From: Leptolyngbya boryana PCC 6306
GTDB lineage: Bacteria; Cyanobacteriota; Cyanobacteriia; Leptolyngbyales; Leptolyngbyaceae
Assembly: GCF_000353285.1 (NCBI RefSeq)
Contig: NZ_KB731324.1
Span: 2,808,577 to 2,872,576, forward strand
Direction of reading: 5' to 3'
DNA length: 64,000 nucleotides
Shown one piece after another: positions 16,017 to 25,769 of the stretch. Each line of letters starts with the position of its first letter. Position 1 is the first letter of the stretch. A program made the position numbers and the translations under genes. The notes under the pieces are model-generated. The model made no database searches. It was not told the origin of the DNA and was given only the letters and a program-made list of their open reading frames with translations.

Positions 16017-17867
16017 CTAACTGCGTCTACCCAAGTACTCAAGAATCCCACGTGCAATCGATTCTGCCATCCGTTGCCGGAATGTCGTATCTGACAACCT
16101 GCGCGCATCATCTCGCCCTGTGACAAACCCAAGTTCGAGTAAGACTGAGGGCATTGAGGTGCGCCGCAGTACATAAAATCGAGCGCTGCGAACTCGGCGA
16201 TCGGGCGCGCCAGTGCCCGCCAAGATATTGCGATGAATCGTCTGGGCGAGTTCCAATCCACTTTGGAAATAGTAGGTTTCGACTCCATTGATATCGGGAC
16301 GGCTCATGCTGATTGCATTCGCGTGAATACTGACAAAAATTGTGGCTCTAGCGCGTTCAGCAATATCGACACGGGGCTGCAAATCGAGATCAATATCTGC
16401 ATTGCGCGTCATCACAACCTGAACATTACTACGTTCTAAGATGTCTCGCACGCGGCGGCTGACATCGAGAACGATTTCTTTCTCTTGAATTCCACCAATT
16501 CCGACTGCTCCAGGATCGGGTCCACCATGTCCGGGATCGAGGATAACGACTTGACGACCGCTTGGGATCGGGCGGGGAACTGGGGTGGGAGTGGGACGAG
16601 GGGGGACGGGGATCGGATTGGTTGTGGGGGGTGGGGTGACGGGTTGTGGGGTGATAGGGGGTGGGGTGACGGGGAATAAGCCTGATCGAGTAAATGGAAC
16701 CGTCAATTGTTGTGGGCTAGACTGCACAATCGCGCCAATTTGGTTGCCAGACGCAGGAATGATCAAGACTGCAACGTCATTGCCTTCTTGCCGAACTTGG
16801 GCACGAAGTAGGGGACTGTTGGCAGGGAGTTGAATCGTTCTAAGATCCGTACGGGCAGAGCGAATCAGGATACGATAAGCTCCTGAAGGGCGATCCCATC
16901 CGGCGCTGTAGTTGAGAGCCTGATTGCCTCGGATCACGAGTTGACGGTTGGCATCTAGTTCTACGGATTGGACGATCGCGGTTTGCGAAACGGGCTGTCC
17001 AGGACTCGCTCCGATCGTTTGGGGCAGAATTATCAAGCCCCCGGAAGGACTGACACTCGCCTGCCAATTTGGGCTTTGTTCAGAGAGTGTCAAAGTCACA
17101 CGAACCACATCTGGCGAAAGCTGGGTAATTTGAGCGCGAGAAACGCCATTCAAATTGACGGGCAAATCACGCGGGGAAAGATTTGGAGAAATCGTTGCGC
17201 CGTAAAAATCGAAAATCATTTGGCGGCGATCTCCGGATCTCAAGGAACGAATCTCCGGTGCACCTCCGGTCGATCGCAGAAAGAACCCATCTCCAGTCGC
17301 TTGCAGACTTTGTAGAAACGCGCGCGCATTAGTCGCAGGAGGAGTCGAGGAAATCGGCGGCGGGGTAACGGGTGAAGGCGTAACGGGTGAAGGATTAATC
17401 ACGCCTGAAATTTGGGGATTCGGCAACTGCACCGACCATTGATTGGCGGCTCTCGGTTGGAACTGCACCTGATTAGGGTCGATCGTGTATCCGGGCGCAT
17501 ATTCAACGACCATGCGAGTCGTACCAGGAGCAAATTGCCCCACTCGAATCGCGCGAATCGCACCGTTATAGGATTCTGTGACTTGGGGGCGACCGAACGT
17601 GACACCGGGCATATCAATCACAAGACGAGTCGGATTGCTCAACAATTGCGCGGTGGGCTGCACGCCGTCATCGGTGAAAAATTCTAATTGAGTTTGAGTC
17701 GGACTTAACCGCCAGGACTGTAATCGGGCAGCCTGAGCCGGGAAAGTCAATAGTAAAAAATAAAAAGAGCAAATCAAAAAGAAAGCTTGAACGCAAGATG
17801 TTTTCTGAGATTTGCTTGCGCGAGATGCCTTAATTTTTGTACTCATCGTGTGAAGACCGCGTTCCAA
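16017..17867 (-). CDS. N-acetylmuramoyl-L-alanine amidase with AMIN domains
   Basis: The 616-residue exported amidase cleaves the bond between muramic acid and L-Ala during daughter-cell separation. In order: basic N-terminus and signal peptide (FFLICSFYFLLLTFPAQA), a first AMIN domain at about 45-135, a Pro-rich linker, a second AMIN-like domain at about 185-275, a further beta region and another long P/T linker. The C-terminal Amidase_3 domain shows ILDPGHGGPDPGAVG, QEKEIVLDVS, SIHANA and LLELGF, the Zn ligands and catalytic Glu. A TTG at 17867 has AAGGAGAG five bases upstream; the ATG at 17846 lacks such a site but is the alternative start. Confidence 0.92.
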   Translation of the reverse strand: MERGLHTMSTKIKASRASKSQKTSCVQAFFLICSFYFLLLTFPAQAARLQSWRLSPTQTQLEFFTDDGVQPTAQLLSNPTRLVIDMPGVTFGRPQVTESYNGAIRAIRVGQFAPGTTRMVVEYAPGYTIDPNQVQFQPRAANQWSVQLPNPQISGVINPSPVTPSPVTPPPISSTPPATNARAFLQSLQATGDGFFLRSTGGAPEIRSLRSGDRRQMIFDFYGATISPNLSPRDLPVNLNGVSRAQITQLSPDVVRVTLTLSEQSPNWQASVSPSGGLIILPQTIGASPGQPVSQTAIVQSVELDANRQLVIRGNQALNYSAGWDRPSGAYRILIRSARTDLRTIQLPANSPLLRAQVRQEGNDVAVLIIPASGNQIGAIVQSSPQQLTVPFTRSGLFPVTPPPITPQPVTPPPTTNPIPVPPRPTPTPVPRPIPSGRQVVILDPGHGGPDPGAVGIGGIQEKEIVLDVSRRVRDILERSNVQVVMTRNADIDLDLQPRVDIAERARATIFVSIHANAISMSRPDINGVETYYFQSGLELAQTIHRNILAGTGAPDRRVRSARFYVLRRTSMPSVLLELGFVTGRDDARRLSDTTFRQRMAESIARGILEYLGRRS

Positions 17868-18380
17868 CTTTTCTCTCCTTTGATGCGTGGTGTTGCACTC
17901 ATTTCGTCAGCAACTTTTATCATTTGACCGTCAAAATTCGGCGGCAAAATGTTAAAGATTTCGCCTACAAATTCAATGATTCTGAATCTATTTTCAGTCC
18001 TCGCTCACCCACGATCGATGAATCCTTGCTCGGCTGAATCCTTGAATTCATGCCAGTATTCACCTCAGAAATCTAACCTTTATACACCAAATATCTTGAA
18101 TCAGAATCAACGATACTGGATCGACTGACCTAATATCCTCAAACTCGTTCCTAGAATCTGGAAACTCTGTTCAATTGATTTGAGAAATCGGTTTGTTCTC
18201 TTCGATGAAGCTCGACGCAAAAAAACTCGATCGAGTTTCTGAATGGTTCGATCGAGTTTCTGGGAAATAGCGGTTGCATAAATTCAAAAGAGGTGAAACA
18301 ACGGCATCTCTAACTCAACAGGGTGGAGTTAGGCTAGAGCATTCTAGTACAGATGCCGGGATCACAGCATATTTTTTTGC
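17868..18380. other. 513-bp spacer between amidase and antiporter genes
   Basis: It holds the amidase promoter and the 3' flank of the antiporter gene. The only structure I see is at about 18223-18260: a 16-base palindrome AAACTCGATCGAGTTT followed by a direct partial copy (TCGATCGAGTTTCTG). No RNA gene or credible small protein is seen. Confidence 0.4.
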
Positions 18381-19754
18381 TCATATATCGTCTGGCGCAC
18401 TGAGAACTGGAGCCGACTCTTCTCGTTGGAAAACCAGCCGCAGTAAAGGCGGTGCGACGAATGTGGTTAAGATCACCATGACGATAATCGCAGCTTGTAA
18501 GGCATCGGAGAGAATGCCTGTATTTGCCCCAAATGACGCAAACACGAGTCCAACTTCGCCTCGTGGAATCATCCCGACTCCGATCGCGAGTCGATTTAAT
18601 CCAGGCTGACCAAACACCGTAAATCCAGTCACGACTTTTCCTAAAATCGCCACAACAATTAGAAATCCGGACATGATCAAGCCTTCATGATTCGCTGGAT
18701 CGAACGGGTTGAGGACGCTGACATCGGTTCTTGCTCCGACAACGACGAAGAAAACTGGGACAAGCATATCTGCGATCGGCTTAATCTGAGCTTCGAGTTC
18801 TTCACGTTTTTCGGTTTCCGCCAAAATTAATCCGGCAGCAAACGCCCCTAAAATCGCTTCTAACTGAATCACAACCGCAATATCCGACAGAATGAATGCC
18901 ACAATCAAAGCACTGACGAGCAATTGACCACGTGTTTTCAATTCATTGACCAGCGTGACAAAAAACGGGCTAACTAATCGTCCTAACCATAAGCTGCCAA
19001 TCAAGAAAATTGCCGCGCTAATAATCAAATAAATGACGCTCGAAACCTGCACTTCGCCAGTTTTCGCCAATCCTGCGACGACTGCCAGCACAATAATTCC
19101 GAGCACGTCATCGAGCACTGCCGCACCGATAATGATTTGTCCTTCTTTCGAGCTAATGCGCTGAATTTCGGACAAGACTCGTGCGGTAATGCCGATACTG
19201 GTCGCTGTCAAAGCAGCTCCTGCAAAAATCGCAGGAATCGCAGGCACGTGAAAGAGGAGCATTAAGCCTGCGGTTCCCAATCCAAATGGCACAGCCACCC
19301 CCACACAGGCGACCACCGCAGCTTGATAACCGACTCGAATTAATTCTTTGAGATCAGATTCTAGTCCGATCTCAAACAGCAGAATCACGACTCCGATTTC
19401 TGCCAAGACTGAGATCACTTCACTCTGCGATTCAAATACGCTATTGAGTGCTTCGGGGCTGAGGTTGGCAGTCATTTGCAGGGCTTGCATGATCAGCGAT
19501 CGACTGGCATCAAAATCGGCACTGGGAAACACCAACAAATGCAGTGCCGAAACTCCAACCACAACCCCTGCAACCAATTCGCCTAACACAGAGGGCAAAT
19601 CAAGGCGGGCACAAATTTCTCCGCCGATTTTACTTGCGAAATAGACAACGACTAGGCTTAACAGAACGCCTGCGAGAACAAGAGACCCGCTTTCTGCGCT
19701 GGCTTCTGCAATGAGCGGATGAGAAAAGACGAGTGAGGAAAGGGAATTGATCAT
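18381..19754 (-). CDS. CPA2-family cation:proton antiporter (Kef/NhaS3-like)
   Basis: The 457-residue integral membrane protein has about 12-13 hydrophobic segments. Typical family blocks are LPSVLGELVAGVVVG near residue 53, a long glycine-rich ILAEIGVVILLFEIGLES, AGAALTATSIGITARVL near 180 (discontinuous transport helix), GAAVLDDVLGIIVLAVVAGL near 210 (acidic ion-binding pair) and GMIPRGEVGLVFA near the end. Length and motifs match cyanobacterial NhaS3-type Na+/H+ or K+/H+ antiporters, which sit in thylakoid or plasma membrane; ion preference is not visible. No C-terminal TrkA/RCK regulatory domain is present. Monocistronic, divergent from psbN. Confidence 0.88.
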   Translation of the reverse strand: MINSLSSLVFSHPLIAEASAESGSLVLAGVLLSLVVVYFASKIGGEICARLDLPSVLGELVAGVVVGVSALHLLVFPSADFDASRSLIMQALQMTANLSPEALNSVFESQSEVISVLAEIGVVILLFEIGLESDLKELIRVGYQAAVVACVGVAVPFGLGTAGLMLLFHVPAIPAIFAGAALTATSIGITARVLSEIQRISSKEGQIIIGAAVLDDVLGIIVLAVVAGLAKTGEVQVSSVIYLIISAAIFLIGSLWLGRLVSPFFVTLVNELKTRGQLLVSALIVAFILSDIAVVIQLEAILGAFAAGLILAETEKREELEAQIKPIADMLVPVFFVVVGARTDVSVLNPFDPANHEGLIMSGFLIVVAILGKVVTGFTVFGQPGLNRLAIGVGMIPRGEVGLVFASFGANTGILSDALQAAIIVMVILTTFVAPPLLRLVFQREESAPVLSAPDDI

Positions 19755-19894
19755 AATCCGACCGATCGAAAATCCCTTTAACTGTACTTGGTCTCAGGGA
19801 TTTCTTCAGCCAACGAGCTTACCGAATCGATCGTAAATGAAAAGGACTTGTTACAATCCTTTATAATGTTAGAAAATCACTCTCTAAAACCAAT

Positions 19895-20026
19895 ATGGAA
19901 CCAGCATTCGCGCTGAATATCTCGCTCTGTGTAGCGATCGTTGGACTGACCGGATACGCGATTTACACTGCTTTTGGACCGCCTTCGGTTGATTTGGATG
20001 ACCCGTTTGAAGATCATGAAGACTAA
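19895..20026 (+). CDS. psbN: PsbN, photosystem II assembly protein
   Basis: A 43-residue single-span protein. It begins MEPAFALNISLCVAIVGLTG and ends in PSVDLDDPFEDHED. The TGYAIYTAFGPPS-x-DPFE-H-D pattern is diagnostic for PsbN, a thylakoid protein needed for assembly of the PSII reaction-centre heterodimer rather than a stable subunit. It is followed directly by a rho-independent terminator, so it is monocistronic. Confidence 0.95.
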   Translation: MEPAFALNISLCVAIVGLTGYAIYTAFGPPSVDLDDPFEDHED

Positions 20027-20031
20027 AAATT

Positions 20032-20059
20032 AGAGGGTGTCGAAGGATGCCCTCTTTTT
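20032..20059 (+). terminator. Rho-independent terminator of psbN
   Basis: The stem AGAGGG/CCCTCT with an 11-base inner loop is followed by a run of five T residues, 6 bp after the psbN stop. Confidence 0.8.
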
Positions 20060-20123
20060 GTGAGATTTATAATGAGGGAGCGAAAAGATTTAGTCGCGCA
20101 CTGTTTCCAAGGAATCGCTCATC

Positions 20124-20366
20124 ATGCGGATTACGATCGATCTTCCTCAAGATTTGCAAGTTCACCTCGCTGAACAAGCTCAACAACTTAATTTGTCGGT
20201 TGAAACGCTCATTCTTCAGTCCCTTCAAGAGCGGTTTCAAGCTCCTGATCCAGATGAAACTCCAACGGAGACGGTGATTGAGGGAATTCATCAGGGGTTA
20301 TATGAAGCGCTAACGGGGCAGACGATTCCGCTGTCGCAGATGTGGGATGGAATTGATGCCGACTGA
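20124..20366 (+). CDS. Antitoxin of a RelE/ParE-type pair
   Basis: An 80-residue protein beginning MRITIDLPQDLQVHLAEQAQ, a ribbon-helix-helix-like opening (I-x-L-P-x-x-L). An acidic second half with PDPDETPTETVIEGI could wrap the toxin. Its last 20 bases overlap the start of the toxin gene, the usual translationally coupled arrangement. Such antitoxins neutralise the toxin and repress the operon. It is named from context and pattern, not close recognition. Confidence 0.75.
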   Translation: MRITIDLPQDLQVHLAEQAQQLNLSVETLILQSLQERFQAPDPDETPTETVIEGIHQGLYEALTGQTIPLSQMWDGIDAD

Positions 20367-20742
20367 TTTGCCTTTTGTTCGGATTGAACTTGCTCCCCGT
20401 TTCAAACGAGACTTACGCGCTCTTGCTAAATCGTATCGCCACGTTCGATCTGATCTTCAACCGCTGATCGATCAACTTCAGGCAGGCGAGCTTCCTGGAG
20501 ATCGTATTTCTGGAGTCAAATATGCGGTTTTCAAAGTTCGTCTAAAAAATCGTGATGTTCAGAAAGGAAAGAGCGGCGGCTACCGAGTAATTTACTATCT
20601 CAAAGCAGGTGACTTGATCATTCTGGTTACGATTTACTCCAAATCAGACCTTACCGATGTTGGTGCTGAAGTGGTTGAAGACGCGATCGCAAAGTACGAG
20701 AAAGAACTCCAGTCTGATTCTTCCGATTTGGAGGAGCGCTAG
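20347..20742 (+). CDS. RelE/ParE superfamily toxin
   Basis: The 131-residue protein has the compact RelE fold pattern: strand IELAPRFKRDLRALAK, helices rich in basic residues, GVKYAVFKVRLKNRDVQKG, then GGYRVIYYLKAGDLIILVTIYSKSDL with the conserved YRVIYY strand. RelE-type members cleave ribosome-bound mRNA and ParE-type members poison gyrase; the sequence does not decide. An ATG at 20356 is an equally good start. Overlap with the antitoxin frame supports a functional type II module between psbN and the mannosidase. Confidence 0.85.
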   Translation: MELMPTDLPFVRIELAPRFKRDLRALAKSYRHVRSDLQPLIDQLQAGELPGDRISGVKYAVFKVRLKNRDVQKGKSGGYRVIYYLKAGDLIILVTIYSKSDLTDVGAEVVEDAIAKYEKELQSDSSDLEER

Positions 20743-20748
20743 ACATAG

Positions 20749-23700
20749 TTACCCCTTCTTTTCAATTCGATAAGACCGAATTTGCCAGGGTTCGATTTTC
20801 GTGGAAGTGTTGATCGGTCTTTCGAGTAAATCAACGGCTTCAATGATCTCGAAGTCGCCTTTTAAGTTGAGTTCTGCAGGTTCTCCGTGGCATTCGTAGC
20901 AGCGCAGAATGTACTCGTCTGGATTGTCCTCGGATTGCTTCAGGCTAGAGAGGATAAGATTGTCTGCTCCTAGATCGAGGAATGAATGAACGGGGGGAAG
21001 TGTGCCGTTTTCGGGGATTTTTTCCAGTACGATCGCTTGCATTGGATTGCAAAATTCTGCGGCTTTGCGAACGGTTTGAGCTTCTTTCCAGTTTCCAGCG
21101 TGCGGATAGATTGCATAGCTAAATGTATGGTGTCCTAAGTCGGCTTCTGGATCAGGGAATTCTGAGCCGCGTAGTAAGGTGAGTCTAATCTGATTGGATG
21201 TGCAATCGTACCCATGTTTGGATTCGCTGAGAATGCTAACTCCGTAATTTTCGTCGCTCAAATCTGCCCAACCGAGGGCAGGAACTTCCCATTTTGCTTT
21301 TTCGGCTTCGGTTTGGGGAATTGTAGTGCGCTCGATCGCGCCTCCTGCAATTTCATAAGTTGCAAAATTCGCTTCAATGTTAAGCGGAAATGCTGTTTTC
21401 ACAAGAACATGCCGTTCTTGCCAATTGATAGTGTTCAGAACATTTAAGATAGGCGCATTTTGTTCAAGGCTATAGGTTTGGACGAAGGTTGACTGCCCAA
21501 TTCGACGACGTACAGAAATATAAGATTGAAAAGAATGTTGAGGGTTAAATGTAGAACCTAGAGGTGGATGCACTAGACCCAGTTTGATATCTAGCAGTTC
21601 TGGACTTGGTAAGGCATAGTTGGAGTAATTTGGATCAATATTCCAAGCGTCCCAATACTGACCTTCATCCCGAAATACTTGGATCTGAGTACCAGAAGCG
21701 CCCAGAATCTCGCGCTGATCTTGTTTATCAAAAATACTTTTTAAATTACCAGTTTCCAGATCAATAGAAACCTTTAAAAAATCATTTTCAAGTGTTGATG
21801 TTTCTGGGAATTTAGGTAAGAGAAGCTCTTCAGTTTCAATTGGAATAAGCCAAAAGCATTTATATCCTATCGCTGGAATATCTTCAGCGTAGAAATCAAT
21901 CAAATCGCTCTTTAACTTTTGATTTGAATTGTAGTAGTAACATTGCTTTTCGATCTGATTACCTTCTAAATCAGTGATTCGCCATTGTAGAGAATTATTA
22001 TGTAAAAGCTCGATATCATTTGGAATCCAAGTATAAACTAGTTGGCTTTGTTGCCAATTCAGTGGATTAAAGACCACAACTAACTTGGCATTCGGATGTG
22101 GTAAAGATGGAACTCGAATGTGCGCTCCGATTGACTGCTTTGCTCTCATGCTGAATCCCGTAGCCGAAAAACATGCGTCTTTCCAAACTTTATTCGCGTC
22201 CCGAAAGACTTGCTGAATTGAAGTTCCTGGCAGAATATCGTGAAATTGATTAAATAAAACTTGCTTCCAAGCCTCTTCTATTTCTAACTCTGAATTAAAA
22301 TTTTGTTCTGCAATCCCTAGCTGTGATGTCCAAATGTCTGCTTCTCGTAATACTGCTTCACCCCACCGATTGAAACTTTTCTGATCGCCATGTGTCGTAT
22401 AGCAGCCGCGATGAAATTCTAAATAAAGCTCATCATTCCAAGTGTCTTTCGGAGCTTCTAGGCTTTCTAAGTACTTCAATGCGGTAGTAAATTCTAGCTT
22501 TGGAAAGAACGGCGATCGCTTCCACCGCTCTGCAATTTCCAACATGTCGCGTGTGGGACCTCCGCCATGATCGCCTACACCGAACAACCACAGTGCATGA
22601 GGTTGACCCGTTTTCTTCACCCAATCCCAAGCAAACTGTGCCATTTTGATCGGATCAATTCCTTCCCCGATCGGCGAAGACATCAAACTCTTTACTTGGC
22701 TACCATCCGGTGCTTGCCAGTTAAACCATTCGTAGGGAAATTGCGTTGTATCATTCCAGCGCAGCTTTTGCGTCACAAAGTAATCAATGCCTGCTAGCTT
22801 CAAAAACTGCGGCGTTTGCCAATTGAAGCCAAAGGTATCCGGCAGCCATGCGACTCGGCAGATTTCACCAAACTTTTCTTGACAGTACCGTTGACCATAC
22901 AAGAGATGACGCGCGATCGATTCTGCATTGATCAAATTCATCTCTGGCTCAACCCACATGCCGCCGACAATTTCCCAGGTTCCAGCTTTTACCTGTGCTT
23001 GAATCTGAGCAAATAGCTCCGGTCGATTCTGTTCAACCCATTCAAATAAAGCTGGAGTCGTATGGCAAAACGTCAGCTCAGGAAAGTCTTTCTGCAAATT
23101 GAGTACCGAAACAAAGGTACGTTCTGCGGCTCTCCATGTTTCTTCCACATTCCAAAGCCAAGCCATATCTAAATGAGCATGACCGAGAAGGTAAATCGTA
23201 TGTTGTTTGATTTGGGTACTAAATGGTAAAAGTGAATTTCTTAGTACTGCTAGAGATTGATGAAACTGCGATCGGTTACTAACCTGCCAATCTAATTCAA
23301 ATTCAAGCTTGTCTAACTCAAACGCTTCAACATAGCTCTGAATTACTTCCAATTCATCCGCAACAAAGCCCGGATCGATCTCGTCGTAATTCGACTCGTA
23401 AATTAGACGCGATCGCATCAATCCGCCAATGTCATGTCCCGGACTGACCAATCGAATCGCAACTGCAATCTTCTCGCCTGGAACTGTGGCAGAACTCAAC
23501 ACAATCCGACAAGAATGATCAAATAAATCCCCTTCCTGAACCTTCTGCCCGTTCACAAAGACTTCAGCTAGTTCCGCCCACCAGGTTAATGCCAACCGCA
23601 GCGTTAACCCTTCTAAGGGATAGCCTGTTAAGTCTTCCGGCACGCTAAACTCTTGATAGAACCAGCGAACCTTTCGCCCCTTCTCCCACACTAAATAGCG

Positions 23701-23847
23701 TTTCTCATTCAGCTCAAGTTTTGTAAAAGATTGTGTCGATAAATCTGCGATCGTACAATCCGTTTCGCAGACGAGCCAATGCTCGATCGCATCTGCTTGA
23801 ACTAAATTTCTCAAACGCTCAATAAAAGAAGTGACAAATTCAACCAT
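20749..23847 (-). CDS. Alpha-mannosidase, glycoside hydrolase family 38
   Basis: The 1032-residue enzyme removes terminal alpha-mannosyl residues with retention of configuration, using Zn. An N-terminal jelly-roll-like region precedes the catalytic domain. The Zn-binding signature HAHLDMAW is at 223-230. The nucleophile is Asp337 in AWLPDTFGFNWQTP, with GVGDHGGGPT near residue 427 completing the GH38 set. A C-terminal beta domain follows (from about 680). Size fits bacterial and yeast-type GH38. There is no signal peptide, so it probably acts in the cytoplasm on storage or recycled glycans. It stands 6 bp from the toxin stop, convergent. Confidence 0.93.
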   Translation of the reverse strand: MVEFVTSFIERLRNLVQADAIEHWLVCETDCTIADLSTQSFTKLELNEKRYLVWEKGRKVRWFYQEFSVPEDLTGYPLEGLTLRLALTWWAELAEVFVNGQKVQEGDLFDHSCRIVLSSATVPGEKIAVAIRLVSPGHDIGGLMRSRLIYESNYDEIDPGFVADELEVIQSYVEAFELDKLEFELDWQVSNRSQFHQSLAVLRNSLLPFSTQIKQHTIYLLGHAHLDMAWLWNVEETWRAAERTFVSVLNLQKDFPELTFCHTTPALFEWVEQNRPELFAQIQAQVKAGTWEIVGGMWVEPEMNLINAESIARHLLYGQRYCQEKFGEICRVAWLPDTFGFNWQTPQFLKLAGIDYFVTQKLRWNDTTQFPYEWFNWQAPDGSQVKSLMSSPIGEGIDPIKMAQFAWDWVKKTGQPHALWLFGVGDHGGGPTRDMLEIAERWKRSPFFPKLEFTTALKYLESLEAPKDTWNDELYLEFHRGCYTTHGDQKSFNRWGEAVLREADIWTSQLGIAEQNFNSELEIEEAWKQVLFNQFHDILPGTSIQQVFRDANKVWKDACFSATGFSMRAKQSIGAHIRVPSLPHPNAKLVVVFNPLNWQQSQLVYTWIPNDIELLHNNSLQWRITDLEGNQIEKQCYYYNSNQKLKSDLIDFYAEDIPAIGYKCFWLIPIETEELLLPKFPETSTLENDFLKVSIDLETGNLKSIFDKQDQREILGASGTQIQVFRDEGQYWDAWNIDPNYSNYALPSPELLDIKLGLVHPPLGSTFNPQHSFQSYISVRRRIGQSTFVQTYSLEQNAPILNVLNTINWQERHVLVKTAFPLNIEANFATYEIAGGAIERTTIPQTEAEKAKWEVPALGWADLSDENYGVSILSESKHGYDCTSNQIRLTLLRGSEFPDPEADLGHHTFSYAIYPHAGNWKEAQTVRKAAEFCNPMQAIVLEKIPENGTLPPVHSFLDLGADNLILSSLKQSEDNPDEYILRCYECHGEPAELNLKGDFEIIEAVDLLERPINTSTKIEPWQIRSYRIEKKG

Positions 23848-23900
23848 ACCGATATGATATTGGGGTGGAAAATCGCGATTGTTACGATCGTCCTCAGTTT

Positions 23901-25361
23901 ATGACCTCTCAACGCTATCAAAGCCAATTGTTTAACTTTGTCACGCAAAAGACTCAGAAATTTGCGGACAAGACGAGTACCTTATTGCGGCACGCCAAAC
24001 TTGCTGCCATTTGGGGCACTCAAATTTTGCTGTATCCGGTCTACGCCCTCTTCCAGGGCACACGCTACGTTGGGCAGCAAATCGGGCAACGAGTGGAAAA
24101 AACAGTATTACGCTTGAAGATGAGTCGAGAGGAAATCGCGATCGACCCCGATAACAACCTCAGCGATGCGCCGATTCAAAATGTTCTGGTCGCTGTCAAA
24201 CGCGCCTTAGTCAGCGGCGGCAATCTTCCCGTTCTCAAAGAACGGCATCCACTCGTCGTAATTGGACGATTCTTGTTCCGTCGCGACGAAGAAGCCCTAA
24301 TTGTCTCGAATCCGTATCAAATTACCGCGATCGCTTGTACCGTTGATACCCAAAAAATCGTTTTGATTCTCGAAGATAATGTCATCTTCGACATTCTCAC
24401 TCCAGAACAACAGCGTCAGATCGGACAGCGCATCCGACTCGAACTCGCCCGCTACTGGCAATGGCGACGGAAGCTGTATCTCAAATCCGCTCCCTTATCC
24501 CTGCCCGAAGATCGAGAAACTTTACTAGCTCCGATTCGAGTCTTCCGGCAATTAATGGCTTGGGTGCAGACTAGCCCAGTTGCGATCGCTGCCAACCTGT
24601 TCAACGAATCAGAACTCGTCGAAGTTGCAGAACTCACCTGGTTTGTTCCGAATGTTCCACTGTCGGCTTGGAATCCCACCGGACTGATTCCCACGCCTCC
24701 GAGCCGCAAAGCAGTCACCACTTGGTTTGCTCAAGCTCCGAACTTAGCTGATTTAGAAGCGTTAATCTGGGCAGCCATTCACTATTTCTTTGGCAACAAG
24801 CCTCGCTTGGCAACAGCAAATGGTGCTTTGTCAGACACGGTGGACTCCTCGCCTTGGTTAAGCTTTACCGATGTCTTTGGTGGGGCGTTGCCGAATCAAG
24901 CTGTCAGCGAAATTCAGATCTTGGAAGGCTCGGCTGCCTTTAATGGAGTGTTGATGCCGAATCAAGCTCCATCGTTTACAGAATCGCTCTTCGAGCATGT
25001 TCAGCGCCATCTGAGAAGATTTTCTGGAAAAATCATTCTGCGATCGAAACCCAAACAGCGCGCTGCAAGCTTAAGCCGCATCGAAACCCGAATCACCCAA
25101 GTGTCGATCGAGTCCGCACAGCCGCTCGATTTTGGCACACCCACCGAACTGGCAACGACTCAAAAAGCATCTGTACCTGCGGTAAGACGGGTCGAACGGA
25201 CTCAAGTAGAGACAGCATTTGATTGGATTGAAACCCCGGCGACTGAGGTCGAATACATCCTGAGCCGTTGGCAAAAAATTCTCAAATGGCTGGACAATTT
25301 GGTGCTTTGGATCGAGGAAAGAATCATTGCCTTCTGGCATTGGCTCCGCGAGCGCAATTAA
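23901..25361 (+). CDS. Conserved cyanobacterial protein of unknown function
   Basis: About 486 residues from the ATG at 23901 (MTSQRYQSQLFNFVTQKTQK); a GTG at 23865 would add 12 residues. The N-terminus is basic and amphipathic, with a hydrophobic stretch LAAIWGTQILLYPVYALF. The C-terminal end LWIEERIIAFWHWLRERN is Trp-rich and may lie on a membrane. I recall similar proteins only as cyanobacterial hypotheticals. It is divergent from the mannosidase and 72 bp ahead of psbI on the same strand. No catalytic motif is visible. Confidence 0.65.
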   Translation: MTSQRYQSQLFNFVTQKTQKFADKTSTLLRHAKLAAIWGTQILLYPVYALFQGTRYVGQQIGQRVEKTVLRLKMSREEIAIDPDNNLSDAPIQNVLVAVKRALVSGGNLPVLKERHPLVVIGRFLFRRDEEALIVSNPYQITAIACTVDTQKIVLILEDNVIFDILTPEQQRQIGQRIRLELARYWQWRRKLYLKSAPLSLPEDRETLLAPIRVFRQLMAWVQTSPVAIAANLFNESELVEVAELTWFVPNVPLSAWNPTGLIPTPPSRKAVTTWFAQAPNLADLEALIWAAIHYFFGNKPRLATANGALSDTVDSSPWLSFTDVFGGALPNQAVSEIQILEGSAAFNGVLMPNQAPSFTESLFEHVQRHLRRFSGKIILRSKPKQRAASLSRIETRITQVSIESAQPLDFGTPTELATTQKASVPAVRRVERTQVETAFDWIETPATEVEYILSRWQKILKWLDNLVLWIEERIIAFWHWLRERN

Positions 25362-25433
25362 CAACGATCCCGTCCTCCTGTAAGATAAAGGGACTAATTT
25401 CAAACCCCGCCCAACCAGTTTGGAGTCATTCAT

Positions 25434-25550
25434 ATGATCACACTCAAAATCGTTGTCTATATCACGGTCTTCTTCTTTATCGGTCTGTTCGTCTTTGGAT
25501 TTCTCTCGAACGACCCCTCGCGCAACCCCAACCGCCGTGATTTAGAATAA
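25434..25550 (+). CDS. psbI: PsbI, photosystem II reaction-centre subunit
   Basis: A 38-residue single-span protein starting [20 protein letters not shown] and ending [14 protein letters not shown]. The LTLKI-x-VY opening and FGFLS-DP-RNP-R-D tail are diagnostic of PsbI, a low-molecular-mass subunit beside D1/CP43. It is followed by a strong rho-independent terminator. Confidence 0.96.
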   Translation: MITLKIVVYITVFFFIGLFVFGFLSNDPSRNPNRRDLE

Positions 25551-25575
25551 TCCATTCTCGATTTTGAGAATGAAG

Positions 25576-25602
25576 AGGGCAGACATCTGCCCTTTTTTTT
25601 TC
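25576..25602 (+). terminator. Strong rho-independent terminator of psbI
   Basis: GGGCAGA pairs with TCTGCCC across a two-base centre and is followed by nine or more T residues, 26 bp after the psbI stop. Confidence 0.92.
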
Positions 25603-25769
25603 AGTCAATGCCGCAAGAGCGATGCGCGATCGACATTACTATCGATCAATCTCTAAAACCTACAAGGCTCTAACCGAACTCGTGGAATCAATTTGCTGAA
25701 ATTCCCGTCAATCCGTTAAAGTGCCAATGCTGCCGTCTGCCTTCTGTTCCGAGTCGTATTTCTAAGACT